DNA from: Halichondria panicea
Taxonomy: Eukaryota > Porifera > Demospongiae > Suberitida > Halichondriidae
Reading direction: 5' to 3'
Length of the DNA stretch: 64,000 nt
NCBI RefSeq assembly: GCF_963675165.1
Contig: NC_087377.1
Coordinates: 9,751,122 to 9,815,121 of the forward strand
Shown: piece after piece, positions 1 through 12,144 of the stretch
How positions within the stretch are numbered: the stretch's first letter is position 1
Layout of the letters: each line of letters opens with the position of its first letter
Notes under the pieces: generated by a model
What the model saw: only the letters and a program-made list of their open reading frames with translations
The model's database searches: none
What the model was told of the DNA's origin: nothing
Program-made: the position numbers and the translations under genes

Positions 1-86
1 CACACATCGATATCGCATCCAGGTGAGCAGAATCAGAATTAGGGTTGGTAGATTATGCTGGTATAATTTTGAGCATAATATATATA

Positions 87-172
87 CAGTAGACTCTCGT
101 TAATCCGGTCACCCTTGGGACCATGCAGCTTGGCCGGAATAGCGAGGTGGCTGTAGTTCAGGAAATAGCGTT
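87..172. repeat. pogo/Tigger-like MITE end fragment
   Basis: The run starts CAGTAGACTCTCGTTAATCC after a TA and includes text on the C of 'catgcagcttggccggaat'. The same sequence, inverted, forms the right end of the complete MITE at 50312-50749. Only one end of the element is present here, so this is a truncated copy. Positions 173-447 hold nothing I recognise. Confidence 0.6.
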
Positions 173-447
173 AACATTCGTAGCTAATGTTAATAATTAA
201 ACACAAATGGAAGCAAGTTTTCAATCTCCAAACAAGAACCTTTAACTCAACATTAACATTAAAACTACATGTACTAAGCCTGCATGGTCGTATATCAAGT
301 ATACTTAATTACTATTATATTAACACGCAGACTGACTCACTGCTTGAAACTAAGTAAACTGTAAATGTCCATAAGCAAGGTTCCCCTGAGTGAGGATACC
401 TGGTTTAATATCCTCTGGTTCTTTGTATATTGGTCCTCTCAGTTCAT

Positions 448-3400
448 TTAGAGGATATGACCGCTGCTGAAAATGGCCATAGGCAATATTGTCTGAGTGT
501 GAGGGACTGATTTAATTTCATCTGGATCCTCTATATCAATGGAGTTGGGGTCAGCATAGATGGAGTAAGGAGGTGGGGGAGTTTTCCTGTAGAAAAACCA
601 AGCAACAGCGTTAACAAATAGCTTATAATGATGTTAACAGTCGTTAATAGCAAACTTACGTTAGTCCATCAATTTCAACATCTACTGGCCTTGATGAACC
701 CTCTATCATGAAGAAAGTATGCAACTATACAATTACAAAAGATATACACAAAGTCTTACCTTTATTTTTTAGCTTCTGATAAAGAACCAATACGACAATA
801 GTAACAACAACAGCAAAAATAACCAGGAGTGGCACAATGATAAAAACTACCATAAACGAGACAGCAACTGCAAAAGATATACATATATAAAGTACACACA
901 TATTAAATAGAGCTTTTGAAGACCTACTTGAACAAGAGTTGTTTTCTACCATCCATTCACTATCCACACAAATAGCCTGAGAGTCTCCAGAGAAAGTCAT
1001 TACTACACTGCCACATTCCAGAGTAGCGATAGTGGTGTGAGGCACTGTTTCACTGCTGTCAGGTGCACGGTTGAATGTGAAGGTGACCCCTGACCCCAAC
1101 TGAGCTTGCAGAGTAGATACTACACACCTTCGAAAGTCTAGATTAGTCTGAGACATTACAGCAGTGTTCTGATACATCAAAGTTGCAGTGTAACAGAGTT
1201 CAACAATCGACACGGTTTCCACGGGAATACAAACACCAGCTGCCGAAGTAATGGCTGCTGTCATGCTCGTAGGATTAGGGAAGTCTGTCACTGACTGACA
1301 CGGCCCAACACCGTATGACAGAAGTATAGCAAAGTTTCCCAACCTGATGTCGTTAGCACAGTCTTCCCTGACTGTGAAAGTGAGGCAGGTAGTAATAGTG
1401 CTTGTGTCAACAGAGAATGCTGATACTGTAAGGGGATAGAGGAATTATATACAGGCTTTCATTGCGTTTTGCTAACTGCATGTGTACACTAGAGCACATG
1501 TAAAATCTATTCCATACAGGGTAGACATGTAATATCAAACCTCACCTCGGAAATCAGATGCATCTTGTAGTGTTTCTCCAGCAACATTTCTGACAGACAC
1601 AGTGAAATTGTAGATATCGTTTTTCCTTGGAATGGACAGGATGTACGGTGAGTTCGAAATAGCAGTATCAACTTGGCCACCGACTGGACTAAAGCGGATA
1701 TTTGGTGTGCGATTCATGGGGGGGTCGAGTGGGAAGACAGCTGGATCAGTGGAGGAGAGAGTCTGTGAGATAGAGGAATAATGCCAATTTCAATCGTGTA
1801 AAGCTCACCCCTTCCTCAACAGTCCATGTTAGGGTGACAGGAAGAAGGGAGTCAGAACATTCGATGGAAAGAGCTAGTTCACTGATGGCCAGTTCTGTGA
1901 TATAAAATCATTATAGCATTAATTTACAAGTTTTCAAAGAACATACTTGCTATTTTGAAGGTATAATTGAACTGACGGCTTCTCTCTGCTCCAGAGCACG
2001 TAACACTGGCACCAGTGATGCTGACCGTGTGACTTATAGAGTAGTCCAGACTAGCCACAGTGAGCAGATTACCATTCATTACCTGCACGAAGCCACTACC
2101 CCCTACCATATGGCACTCCATTTGTTTCATTATTCAATAGTGAAAAATATTGTCAATGGCGAAATATGTTGACAATGATGTAATGTGATTGTCAATACTT
2201 GGGTTACCTATTGTCAATGATTATCCGATTCATTGTCAATAACTATCGTCATGTTTGTCAATAATTGGGTTGCCTGTTGTCAATGATTATCCGATTCATT
2301 GTCAATAAACTATCGTGATGTTGTCAATAATTGGGTTGCCTGTTGTCAATGATTATCTGATTCATTGTCAATAATATTGTCATGTTTGTCAATAATTGTT
2401 GGAATAATTGTCAATAATTATCATCATTTATTGTCAATGATTGTTCAAAGTATTGCCAATAATTATTCACCCGTTTTTATTCGATGTCCCTGCTCCATTC
2501 CAGAATGGGTCACCATATTTTACTGCGCATGCGCATGAACTACCAAGAGCCACGTGGCAGGAGTTGACTCACTATACACGTACACAAAAAGACCAGAGAT
2601 TAAGACTTAACTCACGACCTCCCCAGAACACGAAGCTTTAGCAAGGGTCTTGAAGTCGAATGGCAGCCAATGAGCAGGAAGCTCACTGAGTAAAATAACT
2701 CTGATATATATAAATTAAATTATACTACACTAGGCCAGCTATGAAGTCGAATGGCAGCCAACGAGCAGGAAGCTCAGGTAAAATAACTCTGATATATATA
2801 AATTAAGTTATACTACACTAGGCCAGCTATGTACATAGCTTACTATGTACATAGCTATAGCTGGCCTAGTGTAGTATAATTTAATTTATATATATCAGAG
2901 TTATTTTACTCAGTGAGCTTCCTGCTCGTTGGCTGCCATTCGACTTCAAGACCCTTGCTAAAGCTTCCTGCAGTACGTGTTCTGGGGAGGTCGTGAGTTA
3001 ATTGCAGTAAGTCTTTAATCTCTGGTCTTTTTGTGTACGTGTACAGTGAGTCAACTCCTGCCACATGGCTCTTGGTAGTTCATGCGCATGCGCAGTAAAA
3101 TATGGTGACCCATTCCAGAATGGAGCAGGGACATCGAATAAAAACGGGTGAATAATTATTGGCAATACTTTGAACAATCATTGACAATAAATGATGATAA
3201 TTATTGACAATAAAATTGAGCAATCATTGACAATAATGATGATAATTATTGACAATAATTCCAACAATTATTGACAAACATGACGATATTATTGACAATG
3301 AATCAGATAATCATTGACAACAGGCAACCCAATTATTGACAACATCACGATAGTTATTGACAATGAATCGGATAATTATTGACAATAGGCACCCAATTAT

Positions 3401-4060
3401 TGACAATCACATTACATCATTGTCAACATAATTATTTCGCCATTGACAATATTTTTCACTATTGAATAATGAAACAAATGGAGCGCCATACTACCAAACT
3501 ACCAGAGTAGGTAACATCAGTGCCATACGCTCCAGGGCTGGTCACATTGATTTTCAAGCTACCAGTCACATTTGATTCAACAGAGTACAAAACAAAATCG
3601 GAAGAGGGGGTAGAATCTGCGTGCGTGAGAAAGACATAATTTATATACAGTACTGAAAAACACCAGTCACTCTGGCGCACCTACAACTTGAATAGTGATA
3701 ATCCCCAAGGACTCAGCAACATTACCAGTGGCGTCCAAACACTCAACCATAGCCGAGTCCATCCAGTGTCTCAGGGACAGCAACTAATTCAGCAGTGGAG
3801 CTCAGTACAGAGTCCATGTTACTGGTTGAGGTGATGATGAATGGACCACAAGCCTCGTTGTCAGGGGGATCGTGACTCAGAAGAGCATTACAGTTTTGTG
3901 TGGTGGTTCCGGTGATCCTCCAGCGAGTGGAACCACTAGCAGTGTTGTTGTGTGAGCAGGTGATGGAGAGGGGAACATCTGGACATATTGTTAGTACTCC
4001 ATTAGTAGAGAGGGGAGTTGACACCAGAATGCCGGCAGCAACTGCATCTACACTGTACAT
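448..4060 (-). pseudogene. Broken inverted copy of the Ig/FN3-like receptor gene
   Basis: Exon by exon and intron by intron this matches the plus-strand gene at 37954-42202, at visibly very high identity from the first Ig-like exon (4060 side) to the last tail exon (448-586). It codes for the same ectodomain, the same hydrophobic membrane segment and the proline-rich start of the tail. Two defects break it. A 4-bp insertion (CTCG, near 3752) shifts the frame after ETLDG, and a 1382-bp fold-back element sits in the next exon at 2109-3490. At both ends homology to the other copy stops abruptly inside exons. At the 5' end this copy reads MYSVDAVAAGILVSTPLS where the other reads NGDMTSTPLS; at the 3' end the tail turns into a different sequence ending SSGHIL and a stop at 448. 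No signal peptide exon was found upstream. It is probably a dead paralogue that shares a conversion or duplication tract with the intact gene. Confidence 0.8.
2109..3490. mobile_element. Fold-back DNA element with 6-bp TSD CTACCA
   Basis: The element begins TATGGCACTCCATTTG and ends with the inverted form, CAAATGGAGCGCCATA. CTACCA stands directly on each side (2103-2108 and 3491-3496), and the uninterrupted receptor copy has CTACCA once. Almost the whole element is two arms of about 620-700 bp around a small loop near 2830-2850. The left arm holds an extra tandem copy of about 90 bp (2652-2742 and 2743-2830). Each arm carries a dense array of ATTGTCAAT motifs (2145-2460 and 3140-3460). No coding capacity is seen. 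Superfamily unassigned; a 6-bp TSD excludes Tc1/mariner (TA) and hAT (8 bp). Confidence 0.85.
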
Positions 4061-4429
4061 AATTTTTTCAAATAATTATGAGAACAAGAAAAAATGTTCC
4101 CACAATCCAGAAAGTGTATGACTTGTATAGATCCATATCACTATATAATAGTCTAGTCTACTCTAGATTTTATGGAACCCTTTCCCTGTTGAAGCCGTCA
4201 TATGACGGCCATGCTTGTGGTATTGAATCAGGTAAGTTTTGAGTTTAATGTGAAATTTGTCAACTAAATTACTCGTTACTAAATTACTCGTTACTAGTTA
4301 CTATATAGTTATTCAGAGAAGTCTGAAAGTGTAGGATAGCTCCTGAAAAATGCCTTGCCCGACCGGCCTGCTTGTTTTGTGATGCTGTAAGCTGAGTCAT
4401 CAACAGTACTTGATAGTTAGCTCCAGAGG

Positions 4430-4640
4430 AGGTACGACATCCGCGTGTCATCCGCATGTCACACACATTCTGAACTTTGACCTAAGGAATGTGTGTGTTA
4501 AAGACACGCGGATGACACGCGTGTTAGGCCACTAAAAGAGAAACACTCAAAGAGAAATACCGGAAGTGAAATTAAATAATGGGCGTGGTAATAGGAGTGG
4601 CGCAGCGGGGTCCAATTTGCTAGCGGGTTCTGTACCGGCC
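4430..4640. repeat. Dispersed repeat, partner of 15593-15707
   Basis: It contains 'ggaagtgaaattaaataatgg' flanked by 'gtccaatttgc' and 'cacgcggatg'. The same blocks recur inverted at 15593-15707. It includes a short internal inverted repeat around ACACGCGGATGACACGCG (4498-4525). Class unknown. Positions 4130-4430 hold no feature I can name. Confidence 0.5.
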
Positions 4641-4848
4641 AATAAATGCAGCCAACAGCCAGAGCCACAGCACTGCAGTGTGTGTCACTGTGTACTTTGT
4701 CTATGCAAGTAAACCAACCTGAGTGTGAACACTGCTGCTGCTGATATCACACCAAGTGTCTAGACATGGATGACAAAAAATATGACAGTCTTTCAAAGTC
4801 TGATCGAGCCTGGATGGTGCTGTAATCACTGAACTGAATGCTACTCGG

Positions 4849-5430
4849 ATGCACTACCTTATAGGTAGGGACACTACCACCACATTATCTCCAAGCACAT
4901 CAATGGATGCAACATCACCTACCCACCATCTCTCCACAACTCTCAACTCCTCCTCAAACAGCGTCAACTATTCACTCCATTCCACAAAGTCAGACATATT
5001 GTTTAATGCTAAGAGTGTTGCAAACAAACTACGACAACTTCACGCAGGAGAAAACATTGATATTATCGCTGTCACAGAAACACACAGATACAAAACTAAT
5101 GGTCCCCAATCATTTTGTCTTCAGGAGAGACAGAAATTGGTAAGGGGGAGGGATTATAATATGCTTCTGGTTCGTAACAACATCCCTGCAACAAGGCTCC
5201 ACGACCTCAAAACCGACTGTCAGAGTGAACTCCTATATGGGTGGAAATAAGTTACCCTACACCATCAGCTAAAAGTGCTAGTGAGTCTTCTATCGACTTC
5301 CAAGCTCGTCCAACATCCACCTAACATTCCTCAGGAACTCTCTATCAATGATTTTTTCATATTCAGAATCATGCCCAGTGATCATTGGCGAAGACTTTAA
5401 CATCCCGTCTATCAATTGGAGACTATATAC
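4849..5430 (+). mobile_element. LINE endonuclease fragment
   Basis: The translated text includes NAKSVANKLRQLHA and IDIIAVTETH. These are the start of the apurinic-type endonuclease domain of non-LTR retrotransposons (pattern N.RSL..K...L and D....TETW). About 300 bp later, in another frame, comes CPVIIGEDFNIPSINW, the family's GDFN motif. The frame is therefore shifted between the two motifs, a stop ends the first block at 5250, and no reverse transcriptase follows, so this is a 3'-truncated, decayed copy. It is most like CR1/L2/Jockey-type LINEs; the clade is not certain. Confidence 0.65.
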
Positions 5431-5821
5431 TTGCATCAAATCTATGTGACATACAGTGCATCCAGTCTATAGAGAGGATATATAGAATACCAAAATAGGT
5501 GAGTATAATTATAGTTGTACTAATAAATCATTATATCTGATCAACATTGGAACATTTCTAAGAAATTGTACTGATATAATTATATATATATACCATTGTA
5601 TATAGGTGAATGAATAAGCTACCATAATAATTACTAATTTATCGGACACTTCTAATTACCCCGGACACTCTTTTGGGCAATTTTCGTTGTTCCAATACAA
5701 CAGACACTCCATGCAGTGCTGTAATATTCCCGACAATACCGAGTTACGGCCGCGGCTAATTTTTTTACTGAAACTGCAGCTAAAAATGTCCTTAAAACTG
5801 CATCACAAACGATTAACAATC

Positions 5822-5976
5822 AATAGTATGGCTACTCGTGCAATATGGGATTAATAGCACTCATAACAAGCACTGGCAAGGTTAATAGCACTCGGCTACG
5901 TCTCGTGCAATTAGTATCCTTGCCATTGCTTGTTACTCGTGCTATTAATCCTATATTGCACTCATAGCCATACTAT
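5822..5976. mobile_element. Palindromic MITE, about 155 bp
   Basis: AATAGTATGGCTACTCGTGC at the left is matched by the inverted sequence at the right, with arms of about 70 bp and a short loop around 5895. It is non-coding. Positions 5640-5710 hold a separate repeat with TTATCGGACA that recurs at 12235-12330. Confidence 0.6.
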
Positions 5977-6801
5977 TAATTATACATATATAGGAGCATA
6001 ATCGGAACACCCATGAATGCATTCTCGGAACATGCAGCCCTCAGGGCTTACGCCCTCGTGCTTCAGTGCAATCCCTTGTGCCCGTGTTATAACTATAACA
6101 TACTATAATTATTAGCTATAGTGCAACTATTCAGTCGCTCACTGTTCTATTAAACCATAGATAATAGAGATAGGGATTGGAAACGTTCACGTGACCCAGT
6201 ATACAACCCACGTAGTGACATCTTGCAGCTGTGTCATATGCGTGTCTCGCGGTTACAAGTGTTAATTGTTTGTTTACTATTCTACTCTTTTGACAATTGG
6301 ATGGCTATGAATCTGCTTTAGACCACAAAACTGTGTAGCCACCCCCGCAACTCATGCAAACAACTTATGCGCGCTAGAGCTAGTGTCAAGTCTTCGTTTG
6401 CTGCTAGAAAATCTTGTTAAAGAAAGGTAAGCAGAAGTTTAATATACTTGTGGAGTTTTTAAAGCGTTACTAAAGCTTTCTGTAAATTGTTAGATACAAC
6501 AGTAGGCTCATTTGACTGCACTGTGTTGCACTGTCTTGTTATAATAGTCCAAATACATCTTTAAGAACCGGTTACAACAGTAAGTCAGTGCAGAACATTG
6601 GTTGCTATGTGGAGTTTTCCTGACCTTGCAAATGAGTAAAAACAACTGTTAAGGAAGGAGTCTTATTTACTAAGAAGTGGTAGTAGAAGTGCATGGTTAA
6701 TAAAGATTAACATATAAATACTCTGAGTGACCACATCATTAAAATGTCCTGACAGTTATTATTCATGTACATGTACATGTACATGTGTGTAGGTATTACT
6801 G

Positions 6802-9649
6802 ATGGGATATAGAAAGTTCACATTTGCCAAACGTAAGAATGCTGAAAGGCATCGAAAGCTCAAAACCAGCAAGGGGCGGCCCCTTAAGCGTCAACATCAC
6901 ATACGCAATGAATCTGTGTCAGAAAAGGTAAACTATTTAAACAAAAAATAATGGTAATTATTCATAGCTATTATTCACAGGTTCCATCTCTCGCTGACAT
7001 CCAGTCTAGATTAATCATGCCCTCACGCTCATGGACCGATCAATCCAAGAGCCCTGTCTCGGAATTGAAACTCTGCAAGGTAGGGGAGCGTACAAGGTCA
7101 TGTGGCATAGATGGTGCTGTGATTTTGACCTTCACTATCAAGAGTGACTGCTGTTGGACATTGAATGTACATGGGAAGTGTGTTACTCCTTCAAACTGTT
7201 CAGCAATTAAGCACTTTTCTCAGTCCGTGACCGTTGATAATGTTAACGAAATGTTGTGCTGCCTGGACAAGCTGAAAGTGTGCCCAGCTCATCCTGAGGA
7301 ACGCTTTGTACGAATGGCTAAAGATAAGAAAGGATTCAGAGATGGTAAGGTATCAGCAGTACTTGATGATAGCGCTGATGTAAATCTCAACGGGGAAAAG
7401 CATTGTTGTACTGTACGCACAAAATCATGTGAAATGTTGGTACCGAGTGGAAAATGTTCAAGATGTGTCTCGTATCGTGCTTCTCTCCGAACAATGTATT
7501 CTCATTGGGAAAAGTCTGTTCTGTCAAGCCCAACTAAACACACAACTAGTAGCAGTCGCACCAACGTTAGATATTTATCAACACCACTAGGAAGAAAACG
7601 TTACCATTCACTGCGAGCTCGAATTACTTCCACAGAGCGCAAACTTGAGAGACTAGTACATAAAATAGAGGCTTCCAACAAAAGTAAAGGAGTTGTGGTT
7701 GATGATGACCTACACCAAGATCTGTCAACAATTGTTGAAGAACAAACTCCTTCAATACACAAACTGTATCCCGAAGGATCATACAAGCGTTTGTTTTGGG
7801 AGCAGCAGAGAGAATTAGTTTTAAAACAAAATTCAAAACAAATGCGGTGGCACCCAACATTCATAAAATGGTGCTTGAATATCAAACTTCATTCCTCTGC
7901 TGCTTATGAAGCCATTCGTGACTCCGGATTTATATCTCTACCTTCTAATCGAACCCTGAGGGATTACACACACCACATTAAGAGTTCAACTGGATTCTTG
8001 CCTGAAGTCACTGAGCAACTCATCAACAGAGAAATTAAAGTAGATTCGCTCAAACTGTACGAGAAACATGTGTCCTTGTGTTGGGATGAAATGCGTATTA
8101 AAGAAAACCTTGTGTACGATAAACATGGCGTTTGAGTTATAGGCTACGTTGACATTGGCAACATTAACAACGAACTTCTAAAGTTTGAGGAAGCTTGTAA
8201 ACAAGAAGCTTATGAAACATCAGGTTCCCGTCGACTACCACTTGCCAAACACATGCTGGTGTTTATGGTCAGAGGGCTATTCATTAAACTCAACTTTCCT
8301 TTTGCCCAGTTTGCTACACACAACCTCTCAGCTGATCAATTATTCCCTCTCGTCTGGGACGCTGTCCAAAAGCTTGAAGCTGCTGATTTAAAGGTTGTCG
8401 CTTTCGTTTGTGATGGTGCTTCTCAAAACAGAAAATTCTTTCGGATGCACTCTAATGAAAAAGATGTATATATGACCAATAATCCGTATGCAGACGAACC
8501 TCGACCAGTATATTTCTTTTCAGATGCTCCACACCTCATTAAAACCGCTAGAAATTGCTGGGCAAATTCTTTTGCTCACACAAGTAGTCGTGCACTATGG
8601 GTAAGCAGTGTGTATATGTATACTGTTAATAGTAAGTCATGTGCATGCATGCATTTTCAATATATGCAGATCAATGGATCCCACATCAGCTGGCATCATC
8701 TCACAGATTTACAGAAGAAGGCTACTTCTAGAACAGGGTTATCGTTGCTACCTAAGATAAAGTCAGAACACCTCCATTTGACTTCGTACTCTCGTATGAA
8801 AGTTTATCTCGCTGCTCAGGTACATATATACCGTATAATATTCAAATACTGCATGTCTATATAGCGTAATATTTATAATTATGCTAAGTGTATAATATTA
8901 TACCCATGCAGGTACTAAGCAGTACTGTGGCTAAAGCCTTGGAATACTACAACGATCCAGAGACAAAAGAAACCCAGCGATTTTGCTTAATGTTTGATCG
9001 TTTCTTTGACTGCCTCAATGTAAGAGCATATTCAGAGGGGAAAAAGAAACGGAAACCAGATCTACTTCCTTATCGGACCCCACGAGATACCCGATTTGAG
9101 GTGAATTTTTAAACAATACACCTACATGCATGCATGTACACTATAATTATATAATTATGTAGTGGCTGGAAAATGACTTTCTGGGATATTTAGCTGAATG
9201 GAAGAATAGTGTATCCAGTCGATCTGGCTTCACTGCAGCTCAAAAGCAACAGATGCGGTTGAGCAGGGAAACAGAGGAAGGACTATATATGACAGGTTTG
9301 CACAATAATAATGATTTATTGTGTATAATTATGTTTCCCTTTAGTGCACTCATTTGTCGGTGTTTCTAAGTACCTGCTGTCCTACCCTGGGGTTAAAGTG
9401 TTTAGCGAGCGCTTCAACCAGGATAATTTGGAGAGTTTTTTTGGTAAACAGAGATCTCGTGGGGGTCGTTGTGATAATCCTACAGTTAAAGATTTTGTAT
9501 ACAATACCACCTCACTACGCCTTCAAGGAGCATTGGCCAAGGACCCAGTCAGGGGTAATTGCAGACGGCGAAACTGTGAACAAGCAGATTTGATCGACAG
9601 TGCTCGTCTTCCAAAGCGCAAGCGTCACTCAGCAAATAGGAAATTGTAA
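6802..9649 (+). pseudogene. P/THAP9-like transposase, 6 exons, one in-frame stop
   Basis: Exons read from splice sites are 6802-6927, 6981-8600, 8670-8819, 8912-9100, 9163-9295 and 9345-9649, giving about 840 codons. A single in-frame TGA at 8133-8135 breaks exon 2; the frame is otherwise open. The start is ATG 6802, followed by a basic region with an AT-hook-like KGRPLK. There is no recognisable THAP finger; instead paired cysteine clusters appear (KVCPAHPEERF and GKCSRCVSYR). Family signatures follow in order: the block WHPTFIKWCLNIKLHSSAAY with LPSNRTLRDYT; WDEM (first Asp); FFSDAPHLIKTARNCWANSF (second Asp); NLESFFGKQRSRGGRCDNPT (Glu). These match the RNase H fold of P-element/THAP9 transposases, which cut and paste DNA in the nucleus. 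Exons 3-5 have exactly the same lengths (150, 189, 133 bp) as the copy at 23617-26659. Confidence 0.85.
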
Positions 9650-9879
9650 ACATCGTACGTGCCCGTACATGACTCCTCTATTTACGTTTTGACATCTGTA
9701 TCATTATAATTCATTTGTATATAGTGTCTCGTTATTTTGACATTGAAGTATTGCAATTTAATTATTGCAAGCAATGTTATCTTGTATATATACATGTATG
9801 CATAAGTGTGACCACAAAAACAGGGAACATATAAAACCACAATGATACACAAGATATAATTATTATAGATCTATAGTGT

Positions 9880-10834
9880 TCATTTCTTCAATCTACTCTT
9901 CTTTAACCCTGCACGAAGGCTAGGCTTGGATTTCATTGTAGTACCAGCAATTTTCTTGTGTTGTTCAACCCATGCACCAGTAGTAGAAAATCCTCTAATG
10001 TTTAACCATAATGTGACGACATCTTTCAAAATCTCTTTACAGTCGGCTTCGTCCAAATCGACAGAGAGCATTGACCAATAAAAGATAATGTTTTCATCTG
10101 CCATGATCTTGTCAACAACAAATTTCTGATCATCACCTGTATGTAGGTATGACTTAAGAGCATGCCGAGTTTTCTTTTCCAACACCAAGAAAAATTGGTA
10201 TGTTGAATCGCTCACTTCGAAGGCTCCCCCACGATTTACAATTTCAAACCACTTCCTTGCATAGTCATAAAATGAGTCTTCAAAAGCACCAATAGACATG
10301 TGCAGTAGACACTGTACAAACGAAGCATACTTTTCACCTTTTCTTTTTTCGTATCGACGTTTTAGGGCAACAGGCACATAACCACAGACATACATAAATG
10401 ATGTTTTGCTCATCTTCTGAAATGTCTTCATCTTGACTAGTAGACTTCCAGGGTGATTCTTTAACCGGAAAGAATGTCTTTATTCGACCTTCAAATATTT
10501 CCTGAGCTACAGATTGAAATAGTAACGCATTAGTGGAGAAAACGTTCAGTTGGCGTAGAAGTTCAGTCCACAAAGAGGTAATGGTAGTGCTGCATCTCAA
10601 TTGATGAAATTTACTCCATGCTCTCCCCCTTTGCAAATCACAGCCTGTTAGACTAGATGCCTCGTTCAGAATACCATCAAGGATCTTTACTAGTGCAGCC
10701 ATACATTGTGACAAAGCAGTAACTGTGTTCTTGTCATCTGCTTCAATCTTGGCTACTAGTCTCCTGCCAAACTCCTGCACCTTGAAACATCTATCACTGT
10801 GGAGATTTAAGTCTGCCCGAGCAAGAACTGTCAC
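9880..10834 (-). pseudogene. Second gene of P-like element 1, one frameshift
   Basis: Convergent with the transposase and about 230 bp from its stop. It matches the intact 324-residue protein at 26756-27730 along its length (shared WSKFHQLR/WSCFHKLR, YVCGYVPVALKRRYE/YIAGYVPFKLLKRYE, FYWSMLSVDLDE/FYWTLLSVDITD, LWLNIRGFSTTGAWVE). The N-terminal half lies in one frame (10834 to about 10400) and the C-terminal half in another (10431 to 9880), so there is one frameshift near 10400 in IIYVC/YVCGYV. No good ATG is visible; the nested MITE at 10905 sits right where the 5' end should be. The YIAGYV motif is, from memory, typical of the C-terminal region of metazoan P/THAP9-type transposases, so this may be a split-off C-terminal subunit. 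Function unproven. Confidence 0.7.
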
Positions 10835-10904
10835 AATAGTTTCTCGTAGATATCGGTAGTCAAGCTCACTTGCTGCAGTATAGTACTACATGTAGTAGTA
10901 GGGC

Positions 10905-12001
10905 TAGCCTCGATCCCAGGCCGAGTTTTCGCTTTTATAACGGTTAGGCGAACAACTGGGCCTGGTACTAGTTGTCTGCGCATGCGTCAATCGTTCGTCA
11001 GATTCTGACGAATGGATATTCTCGTTCACTTTCGTGACATTTATATTCGTGTACTATCGTGTACTAGAAGTCAGTTCCCGTTTTATCATTATTGGAATCG
11101 ATTGGAATGGCTCTTAGCTGAAGCTTCTCTCTTCTCTGAAGCTTATTCTGAAGACTGAACAACAAGGGAAGAGGTATAAAGCTTTGTCAAGCTTGTTAAG
11201 GTCAGATATTTTTGTGTGGGCCCTATGGCCGGCTATGCTATCAAGTTAAGTCTTGTTCATGTTTGGCAAGAATGTAGGTAGACTATAGTTTCATCATTAA
11301 TATGGTGGATCAAGTGAAGAGTGTGAGCTAGAGAACTTGGTGCTGCCATCATCAGCTCGTCGACAATGACACTATAACCGAGAAATTTAATATGTATAGA
11401 TCTACACGTATTTAAAATGTCTACTTCTCTGTACAGGAGCAATGGCTAATATCCAGCTATCCCAACAGTGCTCCTCTTGGCTATACTAACGGACGAGACT
11501 GGACAGTTTGAGGTAAGGGTTTAACCGTCTTTGGTTTCTTTTAATAATTATTGTCCTATACTCACAGACACAGGACTGGAGTATGACCTGTTCATTCGAG
11601 CGTTGCTGGGTAGCTCAGAGACATCAAGAGAATCTACGTTTTCTCAAGCAATGAGTTACGAGTTGGGGCCTAGAATCAGAGAAGTCCAGCAGCCTACTAA
11701 ATCTTTTTGAAACGTAATTTGAAGGCATTCAATCATCCTGAAGTTGCCCTGGGTCACTGTAATTGTGCTGCAGCACAACTGGCAACTCCCCAGGCCTTTG
11801 TGAAGCAGCTCCCTATGTGCATCTTTTGTGTACTCACTCTGTGCATTTTCTGTGTACAAATTTCTATTATTGATTTATTAAATATTTTTGCCGACCACAA
11901 ATATACAATGAAAATTTGACGCATGCGCAGACAACTAGTACCAGGCCCAGTTGTTCGCCTAGCCGTTATAAAAGCGAAAACTCGGCCTGGGATCGAGGCT
12001 A
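10905..12001. mobile_element. MITE with perfect 9-bp TSD TAGTAGGGC, copy A
   Basis: TIRs start TAGCCTCGATCCCAGGCC and extend about 90 bp, through 'ttttataacggttagg' to 'gcatgcg'. The 9-bp TSD TAGTAGGGC is at 10896-10904 and 12002-12010. It is nearly identical to copy B at 60910-62002; the same TIR alone builds the 198-bp copy C at 33938-34135. A 9-bp TSD is the mark of Mutator-like elements. The interior has exon-like blocks bounded by splice-like signals (about 11453-11511 and 11568-11650) but no transposase. Confidence 0.85.
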
Positions 12002-12144
12002 TAGTAGGGCCTGCTTCTGCCGATAATAATTATAGAAGTGCCACCTGTAGGTCACGTGATGGAGACACGCATCTGAACCAAGAATGCTATGAATAATCAT
12101 TACGTTTCCAATCCCTTTCTGTGCTCTATTATCTATGATTAAAC

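Larger units (their letters stand above)
6156..12137 (+). mobile_element. P/THAP9-like DNA transposon 1, two-gene, TSD ATTAAAC
   Basis: The element starts CATAGATAATAGAGATAGGG and ends with the inverted version. Direct 7-bp copies of ATTAAAC flank it at 6149-6155 and 12138-12144. Imperfect TIRs of about 35 bp share the core AGGGATTGGAAACG. Inside are a spliced transposase gene (6802-9649, plus) and a convergent second gene (9880-10834, minus). A 1.1-kb MITE (10905-12001) is nested near the 5' end of the second gene. P-superfamily elements make 7-8-bp TSDs, which fits. Each gene has one visible break, so it is young but not autonomous as it stands. Confidence 0.9.

Noticed and set aside
2145-2460. 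Regularly recurring ATTGTCAAT motifs that resemble a CRISPR-type array
   Set aside because: Spacing is irregular, the motif is very short, and the whole array is mirrored in the other arm of a TSD-flanked fold-back element in a eukaryotic genome.
7601-7885. Minus-strand open frames opposite the transposase
   Set aside because: Shadow of the coding frame at 6981-8600; no splice or homology support. The same applies opposite 19018-21932 and 23617-25620.
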